DNA from: Parvularcula oceani
GTDB lineage: Bacteria > Pseudomonadota > Alphaproteobacteria > Caulobacterales > Parvularculaceae
Length of the DNA: 64,000 nt
Assembly: GCF_000733125.1 (NCBI RefSeq)
Contig: NZ_JPHU01000008.1
Span: 108,062-172,061 of the forward strand
Direction of reading: 5' to 3'
Shown: in pieces, positions 26,398 to 36,227 of the stretch
How positions within the stretch are numbered: position 1 is the first letter of the stretch
Layout of the letters: each line of letters opens with the position of its first letter
Notes under the pieces: model-generated
The model's database searches: none
What the model saw: the letters and a program-made list of their open reading frames with translations, nothing else
What the model was told of the DNA's origin: nothing
Position numbers and translations under genes: made by a program

Positions 26398-27558
26398 TCA
26401 GTCGAGGAAGCTGCGATAGCTCTGCGAGAAGACGTCGCGGCCGATGATGTATTTCATGATCTCCGAGCTGCCCGCATAGATCCGCGACATGCGCGCATCG
26501 GTGAAGATGCGGGAGATCTCGTATTCCTTCATGTAGCCAGCCCCGCCATGGAGCTGGAGCCCCAGATCGGCCATGCGCCATTCGGCCTCCGAGGTCTGGA
26601 GCTTGGCCTTGGCCGCCATGTTCGGCGACAGGCGGCCCTCATTGTGCTCTGTCACGCAGTGGTCGACGAAGACCTGGAGGATCTCGAGTTCGGTATCCAT
26701 CTCGGCCATCTTGAACTGCGTGTTCTGATGGTCGCTGACCCGCCCGCCGAAGGAGGGGCGCTCAAGGACGAAGTCCCGGGTCACGTCGAAGGCCCGCCGC
26801 CCGCTGGCGAGATAGCCGCAGGCGGCGATCAGGCGCTCTTCGGCGAGGCCCTGCATGAGATAGCGGAAGCCCTGTCCGGGCTCGCCCAGCACGTTCTCCT
26901 TCGGCACGCGGACATCGTGAAAGAAGAGCTCCGCCGTGTCCTGAGCGTGCAGGCCGATCTTTTCGAGGTTCCGGCCCCGCTCGAAGCCTTCCATGCCCCG
27001 TTCGACCACGAGCAGCACCATGGAGTGCGGCTTGTCGAAGGGTTCGCATTTGGCCGCGACTATGACGAGGTCGGCATTGATGCCGTTCGAGATATAGGTC
27101 TTCGCGCCGTTGAGGCGGAAATGATCGCCTTCGTCCACGGCGCGGGTCTTGATCGCTGACAGGTCGCTGCCAGCATCGGGCTCTGTCATCGCGATGGCGA
27201 GGATCGCTTCGCCCGAGGCGGCCTTGGGCAGGAAGCGCTCCTTCTGCTTATCGGTGCCGAGGTTCTGGAGGTAGGGGCCGACGAGGCGGGAGTGCAGCGT
27301 GTTGTACCACTCGCCGCAGCCGGCCCGCACCGTCTCCTCGATGATGATCTGCTCGTAGCGGAAATCGGGATCGCCGAGGCCGCCATATTTCTCGTCGGGC
27401 CAGACCATGAGCATGCCTTGCGCGCCTGCCTTCTCGAAGACGCGGCGGTCCACGATGCCTTCCTCGCGGTAGCGCTCCATGTTCGGCGCGACCTCTTCGG
27501 CGAGGAAGCGCCGATAGCTCTCGCGGAACAGGGTCTGCTCTTCGGTGAAATTGCGCAT
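26398..27558 (-). CDS. Acyl-CoA dehydrogenase, isovaleryl/long-chain-like
   Basis: 386 residues from MRNFTEEQTLFRESY at 27558. ACAD features are AMTEPDAGSDLSAIKT, the NGAKTYISNG beta-domain strand, and the C-terminal LHGGAGYMKEYEISRIF. At the position of the catalytic Glu in medium-chain enzymes it reads IYAGSSE, with Ala. A Glu in LMQGLAEERLIAA aligns with the base used by isovaleryl-CoA and long-chain dehydrogenases, so the enzyme should be active with the base on that helix. It is followed by the SDR gene. FAD-linked oxidation of a fatty or branched acyl-CoA is expected. Confidence 0.92.
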   Translation of the reverse strand: MRNFTEEQTLFRESYRRFLAEEVAPNMERYREEGIVDRRVFEKAGAQGMLMVWPDEKYGGLGDPDFRYEQIIIEETVRAGCGEWYNTLHSRLVGPYLQNLGTDKQKERFLPKAASGEAILAIAMTEPDAGSDLSAIKTRAVDEGDHFRLNGAKTYISNGINADLVIVAAKCEPFDKPHSMVLLVVERGMEGFERGRNLEKIGLHAQDTAELFFHDVRVPKENVLGEPGQGFRYLMQGLAEERLIAACGYLASGRRAFDVTRDFVLERPSFGGRVSDHQNTQFKMAEMDTELEILQVFVDHCVTEHNEGRLSPNMAAKAKLQTSEAEWRMADLGLQLHGGAGYMKEYEISRIFTDARMSRIYAGSSEIMKYIIGRDVFSQSYRSFLD

Positions 27559-27638
27559 GGCGTCCTCCGTCTGTCCGTTTTTGGCGGAAGTAGAGGACTG
27601 TGCGGGGCGGCCCGTCAATGCGCCGCCCCTTGCGGCTT

Positions 27639-28220
27639 TCAGGCCCCGAACAGGCGGGCGAGCGTGAGGGAGTCGGGAAAGCCCGTCGCGGCCAGCCCCA
27701 CCGCGTCCTGATAGCGGCGGACGGCGTTCCGGGTCGCAGCGTCGAAGCGGCCGGTCTGCGAGACCTCGTATCCTTGCTCGGCGAGGCGCCCCTGCATCCG
27801 GCGGAGGACCGAGGCATACAGCTCGCGGCTTCGCTCGCCGACGGCGATGCGGACGGTCTCGTCTCTCTCCCGCACACGGTCGCCGGACAGCTCCTCGACC
27901 ATGGCGCCGACCGCGTCATAGAGCCTGGCCTGCGGGTTCCGCTCGCACCAGGAGGCGAGGGAGGTCGCGATCAGGCCGTCGGTCTGCCAGCTGACGATGT
28001 CGTAGGTCTCGGGCAGGAAGCGGTTGGCGGCGGTCAGATAGCCCGCCACCCAGAGCAGCATGTCCTTCGCCGCCTCGTCGCGCGCCTCGAACGCGGAGGC
28101 GAAGTCGGTACACGAAGCCGCCCCGGCGCCCTTGGCGGCGAAGCGGCCTTCTGTGTCCTCGGCGTGCGCGACGCCGAGGACGAGGAGGCAGGCAAGGCTT
28201 GCGCCGAGGCCCTTAAGCAT
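27639..28220 (-). CDS. Secreted protein with Rap1a/Tai-like N-domain and peptidoglycan-binding C-domain
   Basis: 193 residues. A signal peptide, MLKGLGASLACLLVLGVAHA, is followed by a Cys-paired helical region (SCTDFASAF, WVAGYLTAANRF, SWCERNPQARLYDAV) resembling the Rap1a/Tai immunity-type fold. The last 60 residues (LAEQGYEVSQTGRFDAATRN and onward) match the peptidoglycan-binding type 1 repeat. The start ATG overlaps the stop of the upstream nuclease gene by 8 bases, so it is translationally coupled to a secreted nuclease. It may be a periplasmic protein tethered to the wall. Domain naming is by eye and moderate for the N-domain, good for the C-domain. Confidence 0.75.
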   Translation of the reverse strand: MLKGLGASLACLLVLGVAHAEDTEGRFAAKGAGAASCTDFASAFEARDEAAKDMLLWVAGYLTAANRFLPETYDIVSWQTDGLIATSLASWCERNPQARLYDAVGAMVEELSGDRVRERDETVRIAVGERSRELYASVLRRMQGRLAEQGYEVSQTGRFDAATRNAVRRYQDAVGLAATGFPDSLTLARLFGA

Positions 28221-30507
28221 GGGCGCTGCCGCGGCGGCGCAGGCCGAAGACCGAGGCGAGACCGGCCAGCATCATCCAGAAGGCCGCCGGCAGCGGGATG
28301 GCGTCGCCGAGCGCGATCTGGAGCAGGATCGGGTCATGATCGCTCACCGCATCGGCGAAGAGCGTGTTCAGGTGCACGAAGTCGAGAGACACGCCATAGG
28401 CTTCGAGCAGCTGGGCCGAGAGGAGGATGTGATCGAGGGCCTGGCTGTTGCCCTCGAAATTGTAGGTATAGGCGTCCGTCATCTCCGCGATCAGCTCGAT
28501 CGCGTTGGTCAGCACGCCATCCTCGCCCATCAGCGCCTGGAGGGCCGGGCTGAACTGGAAGGCGTTGAAGTCGCCGAGCGCGATGACATTCGCGTCCGGA
28601 TCGCTGGCGAGGAAGCTGTCGACGAAGGCGTTGATCGCCTCGGCCTGCGCGACGCGGCGGTCTTCGCCCCCATCGATCGGAGGCTGGGTCGCCCCGAAGG
28701 CCGGGCTCGATCCGATTCGCGAGGTCAGGTGGTTGTTGATGATCGTGAACTCTTCGCCGCCGAAGGTGAAGGTCGCGACCAGCGGCGTGCGCGTGCGGTC
28801 GAAGGCCGGATCGTTCTCCGCGCCGGGCAGGAGCTGGCTCGATTCGAGCGCGACATCGCCCGTATAGAGGAAGGCCGGCAGGATCGTGCCGCCGTCCTGC
28901 GGGTCGAGGACGGTGTAGTCATAGCGCGGGCCGCCCGCTTCCACGATGGCGTCGGCGAGGGCCTGGAGGGTCTCTTCGGGAGAGGCGCTGCTGGATTTCA
29001 GGACTTCCTGAAGGCCGATCACGTCGGGGTTCTTGAGGTTGCCGACGATCTGCTGGGCCAGGGCCTCGATCCGGTCGCTGTCCGAGGCCGTGGCCTGCTG
29101 GATGTTGTAGGTCGCGACCGTCAGAGCGCGGGGTCCGGAGACGAGCGTCGTGACCTCGGGCGTGTTGTTCGCCGCTTCGGTGACGGCGACATCGGTGGCG
29201 GTGACGATCTCGTAGTCCGAGAAGCTGTAGCCGAGATGGCCGGTCACGTCGCCGAGGCCGTCTCCGACATTCGGAGAGGCGACATCGGTGCCGTTGCCGG
29301 GCTGGATCTGGATCCGCTCGGGGTTGAAGTCGCCCTCGGAGATCGTGATGCCGCCCGCCTCGTTCATGCCGGTGGCATAGGCGCCGCTATTGCCGACCGC
29401 GTAGACCTCGCCGAAGCGGTTCGCCGTCGAGACGGCCTGCGCGCCGGGAAGGCGGACGAGCATCCCCTCAAGCGATTCGTAATAGTCGATCCCGTCCGTG
29501 CGCGGATCGAAGGAGGTCAGCCCGTCATCGTCGATGGTCTCGGTCGGCGCGGTGCGGCCGTCGAGGCCCATGATGACCGCTTCGGGAAGGGCATTGCCGC
29601 TGCTGAGGACTTGCGTCGTGGCCGAGGTGATCTCGGTCAGGGTCAGCGCCTCGGCCTGGCTGGACGGGCGGTATTCGGTGACTTCGCCGGAAATCGAGAC
29701 CGCATCGCCGACCGCGACGGCGGGGCTGCCGCCCGTGAAGACGAAGACGCCGTCAGAGGTCGCGATATCGCCGTCGCCCTCGGCGTCCTGGACGTAATAG
29801 CCGTTGGAGGCGAGGCCGGTGACGATGCCCGTCGTCTCCACGGCCTGGCCTTCATAGGCAGAGACATGGCCAGCGCCCTGGATCTCGTAGATGGCGAGCG
29901 TCTGCGGCGCGGGCGGCTCGGTCGGCGCCTGGGGCTGGCCGAAGCTCTGCCCCGCATTGATGCTGCCGGCCGTGTTCGGCTGCGGCGCGGTCCATTCGAA
30001 GTCGCTGCCCTCGAACCCCATGCCGGTGCGCTGGAGCGAGTAGCCGACCGGCGTGCTGCCCGGTTCGGAAACGCCGATATCGGTGGAGGTCAGGCCGTCC
30101 GCGGCGCCGCCCGAGGCGGTGAAGCTGCCCTCATAGCTGAGGAATTCGACGACCGATCCGGCATCGTCGACGAGCGCGAAGCCGTCCGGCGAGCCGTTCT
30201 GGATGCCCGAATAGTCGAAGGTCGCGAAGCCGTAGCCGTTCGCCTGATCCGTCAGCGTGCCGAACAGGTCGATCGTGCCGTAGGCCGCGTTGTTGTTGCC
30301 GTTGTAAAGAACGAGCTTCCAGCCATCGAGGCTCGTATCGGCCTCGCCCGCGATCTCGAAGAACTCGCCGGTGTCGCCGCCGGTGTTGTCGTAGTGGAAC
30401 TCGTTGACGAAGACCGTGGCGGCCTGGGCGCCGATGACGCTCTGGCTGAGATAGGCGAGGGCGGTGGCCGCAAGGAGGCGGCGGCGCGTTGCGGGGCGTC
30501 GGATCAT
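28213..30507 (-). CDS. Extracellular endonuclease/exonuclease/phosphatase (ExeM/NucH-like) with lamin-tail domain and C-terminal anchor
   Basis: 764 residues from MIRRPATRRRLLAATALAYL at 30507; an in-frame ATG at 30591 is less like a signal-peptide start. After the signal peptide, a lamin-tail-like beta domain (VFVNEFHYDNTGGDTGEFFE) covers about residues 30-170. A central OB-like region follows, then the endonuclease/exonuclease/phosphatase domain from about 430: GLQEVLKS (metal Glu), NNHLTS, ALGDFNAFQF and SDHDPILLQ. The end, PLPAAFWMMLAGLASVFGLRRR, is a VPLPA-type sorting/anchor helix. It should degrade external DNA, RNA or phosphodiesters. It precedes and overlaps the peptidoglycan-binding protein gene. 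A PHO-box-like sequence lies upstream. Confidence 0.88.
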   Translation of the reverse strand: MIRRPATRRRLLAATALAYLSQSVIGAQAATVFVNEFHYDNTGGDTGEFFEIAGEADTSLDGWKLVLYNGNNNAAYGTIDLFGTLTDQANGYGFATFDYSGIQNGSPDGFALVDDAGSVVEFLSYEGSFTASGGAADGLTSTDIGVSEPGSTPVGYSLQRTGMGFEGSDFEWTAPQPNTAGSINAGQSFGQPQAPTEPPAPQTLAIYEIQGAGHVSAYEGQAVETTGIVTGLASNGYYVQDAEGDGDIATSDGVFVFTGGSPAVAVGDAVSISGEVTEYRPSSQAEALTLTEITSATTQVLSSGNALPEAVIMGLDGRTAPTETIDDDGLTSFDPRTDGIDYYESLEGMLVRLPGAQAVSTANRFGEVYAVGNSGAYATGMNEAGGITISEGDFNPERIQIQPGNGTDVASPNVGDGLGDVTGHLGYSFSDYEIVTATDVAVTEAANNTPEVTTLVSGPRALTVATYNIQQATASDSDRIEALAQQIVGNLKNPDVIGLQEVLKSSSASPEETLQALADAIVEAGGPRYDYTVLDPQDGGTILPAFLYTGDVALESSQLLPGAENDPAFDRTRTPLVATFTFGGEEFTIINNHLTSRIGSSPAFGATQPPIDGGEDRRVAQAEAINAFVDSFLASDPDANVIALGDFNAFQFSPALQALMGEDGVLTNAIELIAEMTDAYTYNFEGNSQALDHILLSAQLLEAYGVSLDFVHLNTLFADAVSDHDPILLQIALGDAIPLPAAFWMMLAGLASVFGLRRRGSAHA

Positions 30508-30578
30508 GATTGCTCTTCGGAGTCGTGTGGAACGATGCCGGGACCGGCGGGTGATTACCGGAGTGTTAAGGAGCTTCC

Positions 30579-30596
30579 TCTTCAGTTTCATGACAG
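30579..30596 (-). promoter_or_regulatory. Possible PHO box upstream of the secreted nuclease
   Basis: Reading the minus strand, CTGTCATGAAACTGAAGA has a perfect first half (CTGTCAT) and a degraded second half (CTG then mismatches) of the PhoB consensus. It lies about 72 bases before the nuclease start. Secreted nucleases are classic phosphate-starvation genes, so the placement is sensible, but the second half is weak. Confidence 0.35.
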
Positions 30597-30778
30597 CCCG
30601 CGGCCCGTCGCGGCCGAAAAAGGAGGAAAGCGAAGGATTTGGGTACCCGATTTCTGCCGCCGGGCGAACCGGCCCGTAGCGCCGACAACCTCTCCGGGAA
30701 GCGGAGGAAGGGAAGGCGGCGTTGATCGAATCGGGGCGATCGCGCAGGCTCGCGGCATCAATGATCGGAGCGGCCTCG

Positions 30779-31912
30779 ATGCACGGACCCCTCAGCGGAT
30801 TGCGGATCGTCGAATTCGCCGGAATCGGGCCGGGGCCGTTCTGCGGCATGATGCTCGCCGATCACGGAGCGGAGGTCGTCCGTATCGAGCGGGTCGGCGC
30901 GGCCCCGGTCCTCGATGCGAGCCCGCTCGACCGCTCCCGCCGCACGATCGGTATCGACACCAAGTCCGAGGAAGGCGTCGCGCTCGCCCGGCGCCTCGCT
31001 GCGGGCGCGGACGGCCTGATCGAGGGGTTCCGCCCCGGCGTCATGGAGCGGCTGGGCCTCGGGCCTGATACCCTGCTCGGGGACAATCCGAAGCTCGTTT
31101 ATGGCCGCATGACCGGCTGGGGGCAGGACGGCCCTTACGCGCAGGCCGCCGGCCATGACATCAACTACATCGCGCTGTCCGGCATGCTGCACACTTGCGG
31201 GCGGGCGGGGGAGAAGCCGACGCCGCCGGTCAACTATCTCGGCGATTTCGCAGGGGGCGGCATGATGCTCGCCTTCGGCATGGTCAGCGCGCTCCTCCAT
31301 GTGCAGCGGGGCGGCGAGGGACAGGTGATCGACTGCGCCATGACCGACGGCTCGGCGCTGATCGGCGCGATCACCTGGGGCATGCATGCCAGCGGCATGT
31401 GGAGAGACGAGCGCGGGGTGAACCTCCTCGACACGGGCGCCCCCTTCTACGAAACCTATGAGACGAAGGACGGCAAGTTCGTCGCTCTCGGCGCCATCGA
31501 GCCGCACTTCTACGCGCTGCTGCTGGAGCGCCTCGGCCTGGCCGGGGACGAGACCATGCGCGCGCAGATGCAGACCGGCCGGTGGGAAGAGCAGCGCGCG
31601 CTCCTGACGCGGCTCTTCCGCATGCGGACGCGGGAGGAGTGGTGCGAGATCCTGGAAGGCACGGATGCCTGCTTCGCGCCGGTCCTCTCCCTGTCTGAGG
31701 CGCCGCGGCATCCGCACAATGCCGCGCGGGGCACCTTCGCCGAGGTGGCAGGCCGCATCCAGCCCGCCCCCGCCCCGCGCTATTCGGAAACCGGAACCCG
31801 GCCGCCCGAGCAGGCAGCCGCGCCGGGCGCCGATACGCAGGCCATCCTTTCGGAGCTCGGCCTCGAAGCGGGCGAGATCGCCCGCCTGCGCGAGGGCGGC
31901 GTGGTCGGCTGA
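30779..31912 (+). CDS. CaiB/BaiF CoA-transferase family, alpha-methylacyl-CoA racemase-like
   Basis: 377 residues from [20 protein letters not shown] at 30779, about 9 bases after GGAG; earlier ATGs at 30722 and 30761 add unlike residues. The sequence follows AMACR closely: [11 protein letters not shown] carries the catalytic His, and [15 protein letters not shown] carries the Asp that acts in MCR-type racemases. The expected reaction is inversion of 2-methylacyl-CoA stereochemistry, needed before beta-oxidation of branched or sterol-derived side chains. It converges on the glutaryl-CoA dehydrogenase-like gene 3 bases away. The 271-base upstream gap contains only the nuclease promoter region and shows no other gene. 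Confidence 0.9.
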   Translation: MHGPLSGLRIVEFAGIGPGPFCGMMLADHGAEVVRIERVGAAPVLDASPLDRSRRTIGIDTKSEEGVALARRLAAGADGLIEGFRPGVMERLGLGPDTLLGDNPKLVYGRMTGWGQDGPYAQAAGHDINYIALSGMLHTCGRAGEKPTPPVNYLGDFAGGGMMLAFGMVSALLHVQRGGEGQVIDCAMTDGSALIGAITWGMHASGMWRDERGVNLLDTGAPFYETYETKDGKFVALGAIEPHFYALLLERLGLAGDETMRAQMQTGRWEEQRALLTRLFRMRTREEWCEILEGTDACFAPVLSLSEAPRHPHNAARGTFAEVAGRIQPAPAPRYSETGTRPPEQAAAPGADTQAILSELGLEAGEIARLREGGVVG

Positions 31913-31915
31913 GCC

Positions 31916-33118
31916 CTATTGGAACGCCTGGAGGCCCGTCATGGCGCGCCCCAGGATCAGGGCGTGCACGTCATGCGTGCCCTCATAGGTGTTCACCGTT
32001 TCGAGGTTCATCGCGTGGCGCAGCACGTGATATTCCTCGGAGATGCCATTGCCGCCATGCACGTCCCTGGCGAGCCGGGCGATATCGAGAGCCTTGCCGC
32101 AATTGTTCCGCTTCATCATCGAGATCGCTTCGGGAACATAGGCGCCCTCGTCGAGGAGGCGGCCGAGGCGCAGAGCGCCCTGAAGGCCGAGCGCGATCTC
32201 GGTCTGCATGTCGGCGAGCTTCTTCTGGACGAGCTGGGTGCCCGCGATCGGCTTTCCGAAGACGATGCGCTCCATCGCGTAGTCCCGCGCGGCCATCCAG
32301 CAGAATTCCGCCGCGCCCATCGCGCCCCAGGAAATGCCGTAGCGCGCCTTGTTGAGGCAGGAGAAGGGCCCGCGCAGGCCCCGCACATTGGGAAGCAGCG
32401 CCTCTTCGGGCACTTCGGCATCGTCGAGCACGATCTCGCCCGTGACGCTCGCGCGCAAGCTGAGCTTGCCCTCGATCTTGGGCGTCTCGAAGCCCTTCGT
32501 GCCCCGCTCGACGACGAAACCGCGAATGTCTCCGTCGAGCTTGGCCCAGACCACGGCGAGGTCGCAGATCGGCGAGTTGGTGATCCACATCTTCGAGCCG
32601 TTGAGGCGGTAGCCGCCGGACACTTTCTCCGCCCGGGTCCGCATGGCGCCGGGGTCCGAGCCGCCATCGGTCTCGGTCAGCCCGAAGCAGCCGACCTTCT
32701 CTCCGCTCGCGAGGCCGGGAAGATATTCCTTCTTCTGTTCCTCGGTGCCGAAGGCCTCGATCGGATACATGACGAGCGAGGACTGCACGCTCATCGCGGA
32801 GCGGTATCCCGAATCGACCCGCTCCACCTCGCGCGCGATCAGGCCATAGGCGACATGGCTGGCACCCGCCCCGCCATACTCCTCGGCCACGGTCGCGCCG
32901 AGCAGGCCCTGCGCCCCCATCTCGGACAGGATCTCGCGGTCGAAGCGCTCTTCGCGATTGGCCGAGATCACCCGGGGCATCAGCCTGTCCTGGCAATAGC
33001 TGTGCGCCGAATCGCGGATCATCCGCTCCTCGTCGGAAAGCTGCTGATCGAGAAGCAGCGGATCGGACCAGTCAAAGCGGGTCTCGGCCTTGGGCGGCAC
33101 GGCGGTCGAGGCGGACAT
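31916..33118 (-). CDS. gcdH: Glutaryl-CoA dehydrogenase-like acyl-CoA dehydrogenase
   Basis: 400 residues from [17 protein letters not shown] at 33118, after AAAGGAG. The closing motif, [19 protein letters not shown], is the diagnostic end of glutaryl-CoA dehydrogenase, with the catalytic Glu in [19 protein letters not shown] and [13 protein letters not shown] are typical. The enzyme oxidises and decarboxylates glutaryl-CoA to crotonyl-CoA in lysine, tryptophan and benzoate-type breakdown. It is divergent from the TesB gene. The family fit is strong; a related non-decarboxylating activity cannot be excluded by eye. Confidence 0.92.
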   Translation of the reverse strand: MSASTAVPPKAETRFDWSDPLLLDQQLSDEERMIRDSAHSYCQDRLMPRVISANREERFDREILSEMGAQGLLGATVAEEYGGAGASHVAYGLIAREVERVDSGYRSAMSVQSSLVMYPIEAFGTEEQKKEYLPGLASGEKVGCFGLTETDGGSDPGAMRTRAEKVSGGYRLNGSKMWITNSPICDLAVVWAKLDGDIRGFVVERGTKGFETPKIEGKLSLRASVTGEIVLDDAEVPEEALLPNVRGLRGPFSCLNKARYGISWGAMGAAEFCWMAARDYAMERIVFGKPIAGTQLVQKKLADMQTEIALGLQGALRLGRLLDEGAYVPEAISMMKRNNCGKALDIARLARDVHGGNGISEEYHVLRHAMNLETVNTYEGTHDVHALILGRAMTGLQAFQ

Positions 33119-33266
33119 GATCGCTCCTTTCGAACTGATCGTATGGCGCTTGGGGGCAGCGTAGCGCCTGCGGGGCCGCGGGGCCACTCTGCAAGGGGTG
33201 ATGGCGGCGACTTGCCTCGGCGGGCGGCGGCTGGAACAAGGGCCGGACGCCACTCGAAACAGCAGT

Positions 33267-34154
33267 ATGGATTTCTCCGCCGACGCCCCCACTCTTGCAA
33301 AAGCGCTGTTCGACCTTCTCGAGGTGGAACGGCTCGACACCGATCTTTTCCGCGGCGGGCGGGACGAATATCCCGACGGACGCCCCCGCATATTCGGCGG
33401 CCAGGTCGTCGCGCAGGCTCTCGCCTCCGCCGCGCATTCGGTCGAGGAGGGGCGGGCGCCGCACTCCCTCCACGCCTATTTCGTGCGCGCCGGCGATGTC
33501 GACGCGCCGGTCATCTACAAGGTCGAGCGCGACCATGACGGGCGCAGCTTCTCGAACCGCCGCGTGGTGGCGACCCAGCATGGCAAGACGATCCTGAACA
33601 TGATCGCCTCCTTCCACACCGAGGAGGAGGGGTTCAGCCATCAGGACGAGATGCCGGACGTGCCGGCGCCGGAGGATCTGCGCAGCGACGCCGAGGTGGT
33701 GGACGATCTCGAAAACGCCCATCCGAAATTCCGCGCCTGGATGTCGCGGCCCCGCCCCATCGAGATCCGCCGGGTGAATGCCCGCATGATCGATCCGGAG
33801 CCCGCCGAACCGCTTCACCACATGTGGTTCCGCGCGGCGGCGCCGGTGACGGGCGACGAGATGCTGCACCGGGCCGTGCTCGCCTATGCTTCGGACATGG
33901 CGCTTCTGGGCACCGCGATGATGCCCCACGGGGTGAACTGGATCACGCCGGGCCTTCGCTCTGCCAGCATCGACCACGCGCTCTGGTTCCACGCGCCGAC
34001 GGATATGGGCGAATGGCACCTCTACACGACGCGCAGTCCCTGGGCCGGCGGCGCGAGGGGCTACAATACCGGCAGCATCTTCCGCCGCGACGGCACGCTC
34101 GTCGCCAGCGTCGCGCAGGAGGGGCTGATCCGGATGATGGACCGCAAAAGCTGA
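33267..34154 (+). CDS. tesB: Acyl-CoA thioesterase II
   Basis: 295 residues from [18 protein letters not shown] at 33267; an earlier ATG at 33198 adds residues unlike the family. TesB double hot-dog features are present: [15 protein letters not shown] opening ([20 protein letters not shown]), [21 protein letters not shown], and the active-site Asp in [11 protein letters not shown]. It hydrolyses acyl-CoA to free acid and CoA. The stop and the following phosphatase start share one base (TGATG), so the two genes are coupled. Confidence 0.93.
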   Translation: MDFSADAPTLAKALFDLLEVERLDTDLFRGGRDEYPDGRPRIFGGQVVAQALASAAHSVEEGRAPHSLHAYFVRAGDVDAPVIYKVERDHDGRSFSNRRVVATQHGKTILNMIASFHTEEEGFSHQDEMPDVPAPEDLRSDAEVVDDLENAHPKFRAWMSRPRPIEIRRVNARMIDPEPAEPLHHMWFRAAAPVTGDEMLHRAVLAYASDMALLGTAMMPHGVNWITPGLRSASIDHALWFHAPTDMGEWHLYTTRSPWAGGARGYNTGSIFRRDGTLVASVAQEGLIRMMDRKS

Positions 34155-34798
34155 TGGCCGATGTCCTCTACTTCGTCCGTCACGGCGAGACCGACTGGAA
34201 TGCCGAACGCTGGATGCAGGGGCAGTGGGAGTCGAGCCTGACAGAGCGCGGCCGCGCGCAGGCCGAGGCCAACGCCGTCCTGCTCGCGAGGCTCGGGGTC
34301 GACCGCATCTATGCCTCGCCGCTGCGGCGCACGCGGGATACCGCCGAGACGATCGCAGCCCGCACCGACTGCCCCGTGACCTATCACGACCGGCTGAAGG
34401 AATGGCATGCCGGCGAATGGTCCGGTTTCCTCTACCAGGAGGTCATGGAGCGCTGGCCGGACGAATGGGCGGCCTGGCGGGACGATATGTGGAACTACCG
34501 GCCACCCGGCTGCGAGAACTTCGTCGATCTCGAGCGCCGGGGCGGCACCTTCCTGAGCGAGGTTCTGGCGGGCGCCGCGCAGCGCGTCGCCATCGTCAGC
34601 CACGGCTTCATCGGCCGCGCGATGATCAAGGGCCTGCTCGGCCTGACCGAGGCGGACGCGCTGACGCTCCGCCAGGGCAATGACATGATCTATGCCCTGA
34701 CCCGCGCCGAGGGCGGCTGGCGCGCAGAGCGCTATGTGGCGGGCGAGGGGCCCTTCGCCGGTCTCAGCGAAGGGCAGGAGGCGCCGAAGACGGCTTGA
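34154..34798 (+). CDS. Histidine phosphatase (phosphoglycerate mutase-like)
   Basis: 214 residues. The N-terminal catalytic motif is FVRHGETDWN with the phospho-accepting His10; the second catalytic His lies in AIVSHGFIGRAM. WMQGQWESSLTERGRAQA is the usual substrate-loop region. The substrate is not determined by these features. It is translationally coupled to the upstream thioesterase and converges on the thiolase gene 3 bases away. It could be any small-metabolite phosphatase of the superfamily. Confidence 0.9.
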   Translation: MADVLYFVRHGETDWNAERWMQGQWESSLTERGRAQAEANAVLLARLGVDRIYASPLRRTRDTAETIAARTDCPVTYHDRLKEWHAGEWSGFLYQEVMERWPDEWAAWRDDMWNYRPPGCENFVDLERRGGTFLSEVLAGAAQRVAIVSHGFIGRAMIKGLLGLTEADALTLRQGNDMIYALTRAEGGWRAERYVAGEGPFAGLSEGQEAPKTA

Positions 34799-34801
34799 GG
34801 C

Positions 34802-35974
34802 TCAAAGGACCTCGAACAGGCCGGCCGCGCCCATGCCGCCGCCGACGCACATGGTGACGACGACCCAGCGGGCGCCGCGCCGCTTGCCCTCGATCAGGAT
34901 ATGCCCCGTCAGGCGCGCGCCCGACATGCCGAAGGGGTGGCCGATGGAAATCGCGCCGCCATTCACGTTGAAGCGCTCATTGGGCAGGCCGAGCCGGTCG
35001 CGGCAATAGATCGTCTGCACCGCGAAGGCCTCGTTCAGCTCCCACAGATCGATATCGTCGCGCGACAGGCCGAAGCGCTCGAGCAGCTTCGGCACGGCGA
35101 AGACGGGGCCGATGCCCATCTCGTCGGGCTCGGTCCCGGCCACGGCAAGCCCGACATAGCGGCCGAGGGGGGAGAGCCCGCGCCGCTCGGCCTCCTTCGC
35201 TTCCATCAGGACCGAGGCCGAGGCGCCGTCCGAGAGCTGGCTCGCATTCCCGGCGGTAATGGTGCCGTCCTCCATGACGGGTTTCAGGTCCGCCAGCGCC
35301 TCCATCGTCGTCTGCGGCCGGTTGCCCTCATCCTCGGTCAGCGTGACTTCGCGCTCGGAGGTCTCTCCCGTCTTCTTGTCCTTCACTGCCATCACGGCGC
35401 TCACCGGCACGATCTCGTCGTCGAAGCGCCCTTCGGCCTTGGCCTGCGCCACGCGCTGCTGGGACTGGAGCGCATAGGCATCCATGTCTTCGCGCGCGAT
35501 GCCGTAGCGCTGAGCGACGACTTCGGCGGTCTCCAGCATCGGCATGTCGATGAAGGGATGCATGGCCACGAGTTCGGGATCGGGCGCACGCCAATAGCGG
35601 TCGGTCTGGGTCGTCGAAACCGAATCGAGCCCGCCCGCGACGATGACGTCCATCCTGTCCGTGATGATCTGCTTGGCCGCCGTCGCGATGGTCATCAGGC
35701 CCGACGCGCAGGCCCTGTCCATGGTCAGGCCCGGCACGCTGACCGGCAGGCCTGCACGAAGGGCCGCCGTCCGGCCGACCGCATGCTGCGGGCCCTGCGG
35801 CCGCGCCGTGCCCAGAATGCAATCCTCGACCTCGGCCGGATCGACGCCGCTGCGCTCGACGGCGGCCCTGATCGCATGGGCGCCGAGGGTGGGGCCGAGC
35901 ACCTGGTTGAGCGAACCCCGATAGGCCTTGCCAATGGGCGTGCGGGCGGTCGAGACGATGACGGCTTCGCGCAT
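34802..35974 (-). CDS. Thiolase (acetyl-CoA acyltransferase)
   Basis: 390 residues from [20 protein letters not shown] at 35974. The active-site residues are in place: Cys89 in DRACASGL, His346 in [13 protein letters not shown] and Cys376 in [12 protein letters not shown]. FadA/AtoB-type enzymes cleave 3-ketoacyl-CoA or form acetoacetyl-CoA; the position among acyl-CoA dehydrogenases favours cleavage. A longer frame to 36040 adds residues unlike the family. It is divergent from the MFS-dehydrogenase operon across a 253-base gap in which I see no further gene. Confidence 0.94.
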   Translation of the reverse strand: MREAVIVSTARTPIGKAYRGSLNQVLGPTLGAHAIRAAVERSGVDPAEVEDCILGTARPQGPQHAVGRTAALRAGLPVSVPGLTMDRACASGLMTIATAAKQIITDRMDVIVAGGLDSVSTTQTDRYWRAPDPELVAMHPFIDMPMLETAEVVAQRYGIAREDMDAYALQSQQRVAQAKAEGRFDDEIVPVSAVMAVKDKKTGETSEREVTLTEDEGNRPQTTMEALADLKPVMEDGTITAGNASQLSDGASASVLMEAKEAERRGLSPLGRYVGLAVAGTEPDEMGIGPVFAVPKLLERFGLSRDDIDLWELNEAFAVQTIYCRDRLGLPNERFNVNGGAISIGHPFGMSGARLTGHILIEGKRRGARWVVVTMCVGGGMGAAGLFEVL

Positions 35975-36227
35975 TGGTTTCCTCCCGAGGCCGCTGCGTT
36001 TCGAAGGGTCGGCCTGCTGTTGTCGTTTGGCGGCCGGCATTCGCGCGCAGCGGCGTGCTCGTCCCGCACCGTTCGTTCCTGCTTATCTGCCGGGCCGCTT
36101 TCTTCGCAAGGCGCACATGCGGCGCAGGCCCGTGTGCGGGATGGTTTCCATCGAATCGAAAAGGGAGTACGACCGGCGGACTATAAAAAAGAGCGTCCGG
36201 CAGGGGCGCGGCAGGGAGGGACGGTTC

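Noticed and set aside
28060..31068. A 1002-residue open frame antisense to the secreted nuclease
   Set aside because: The nuclease frame has signal peptide, domains and catalytic motifs; the opposite frame is low-complexity and has no start context.
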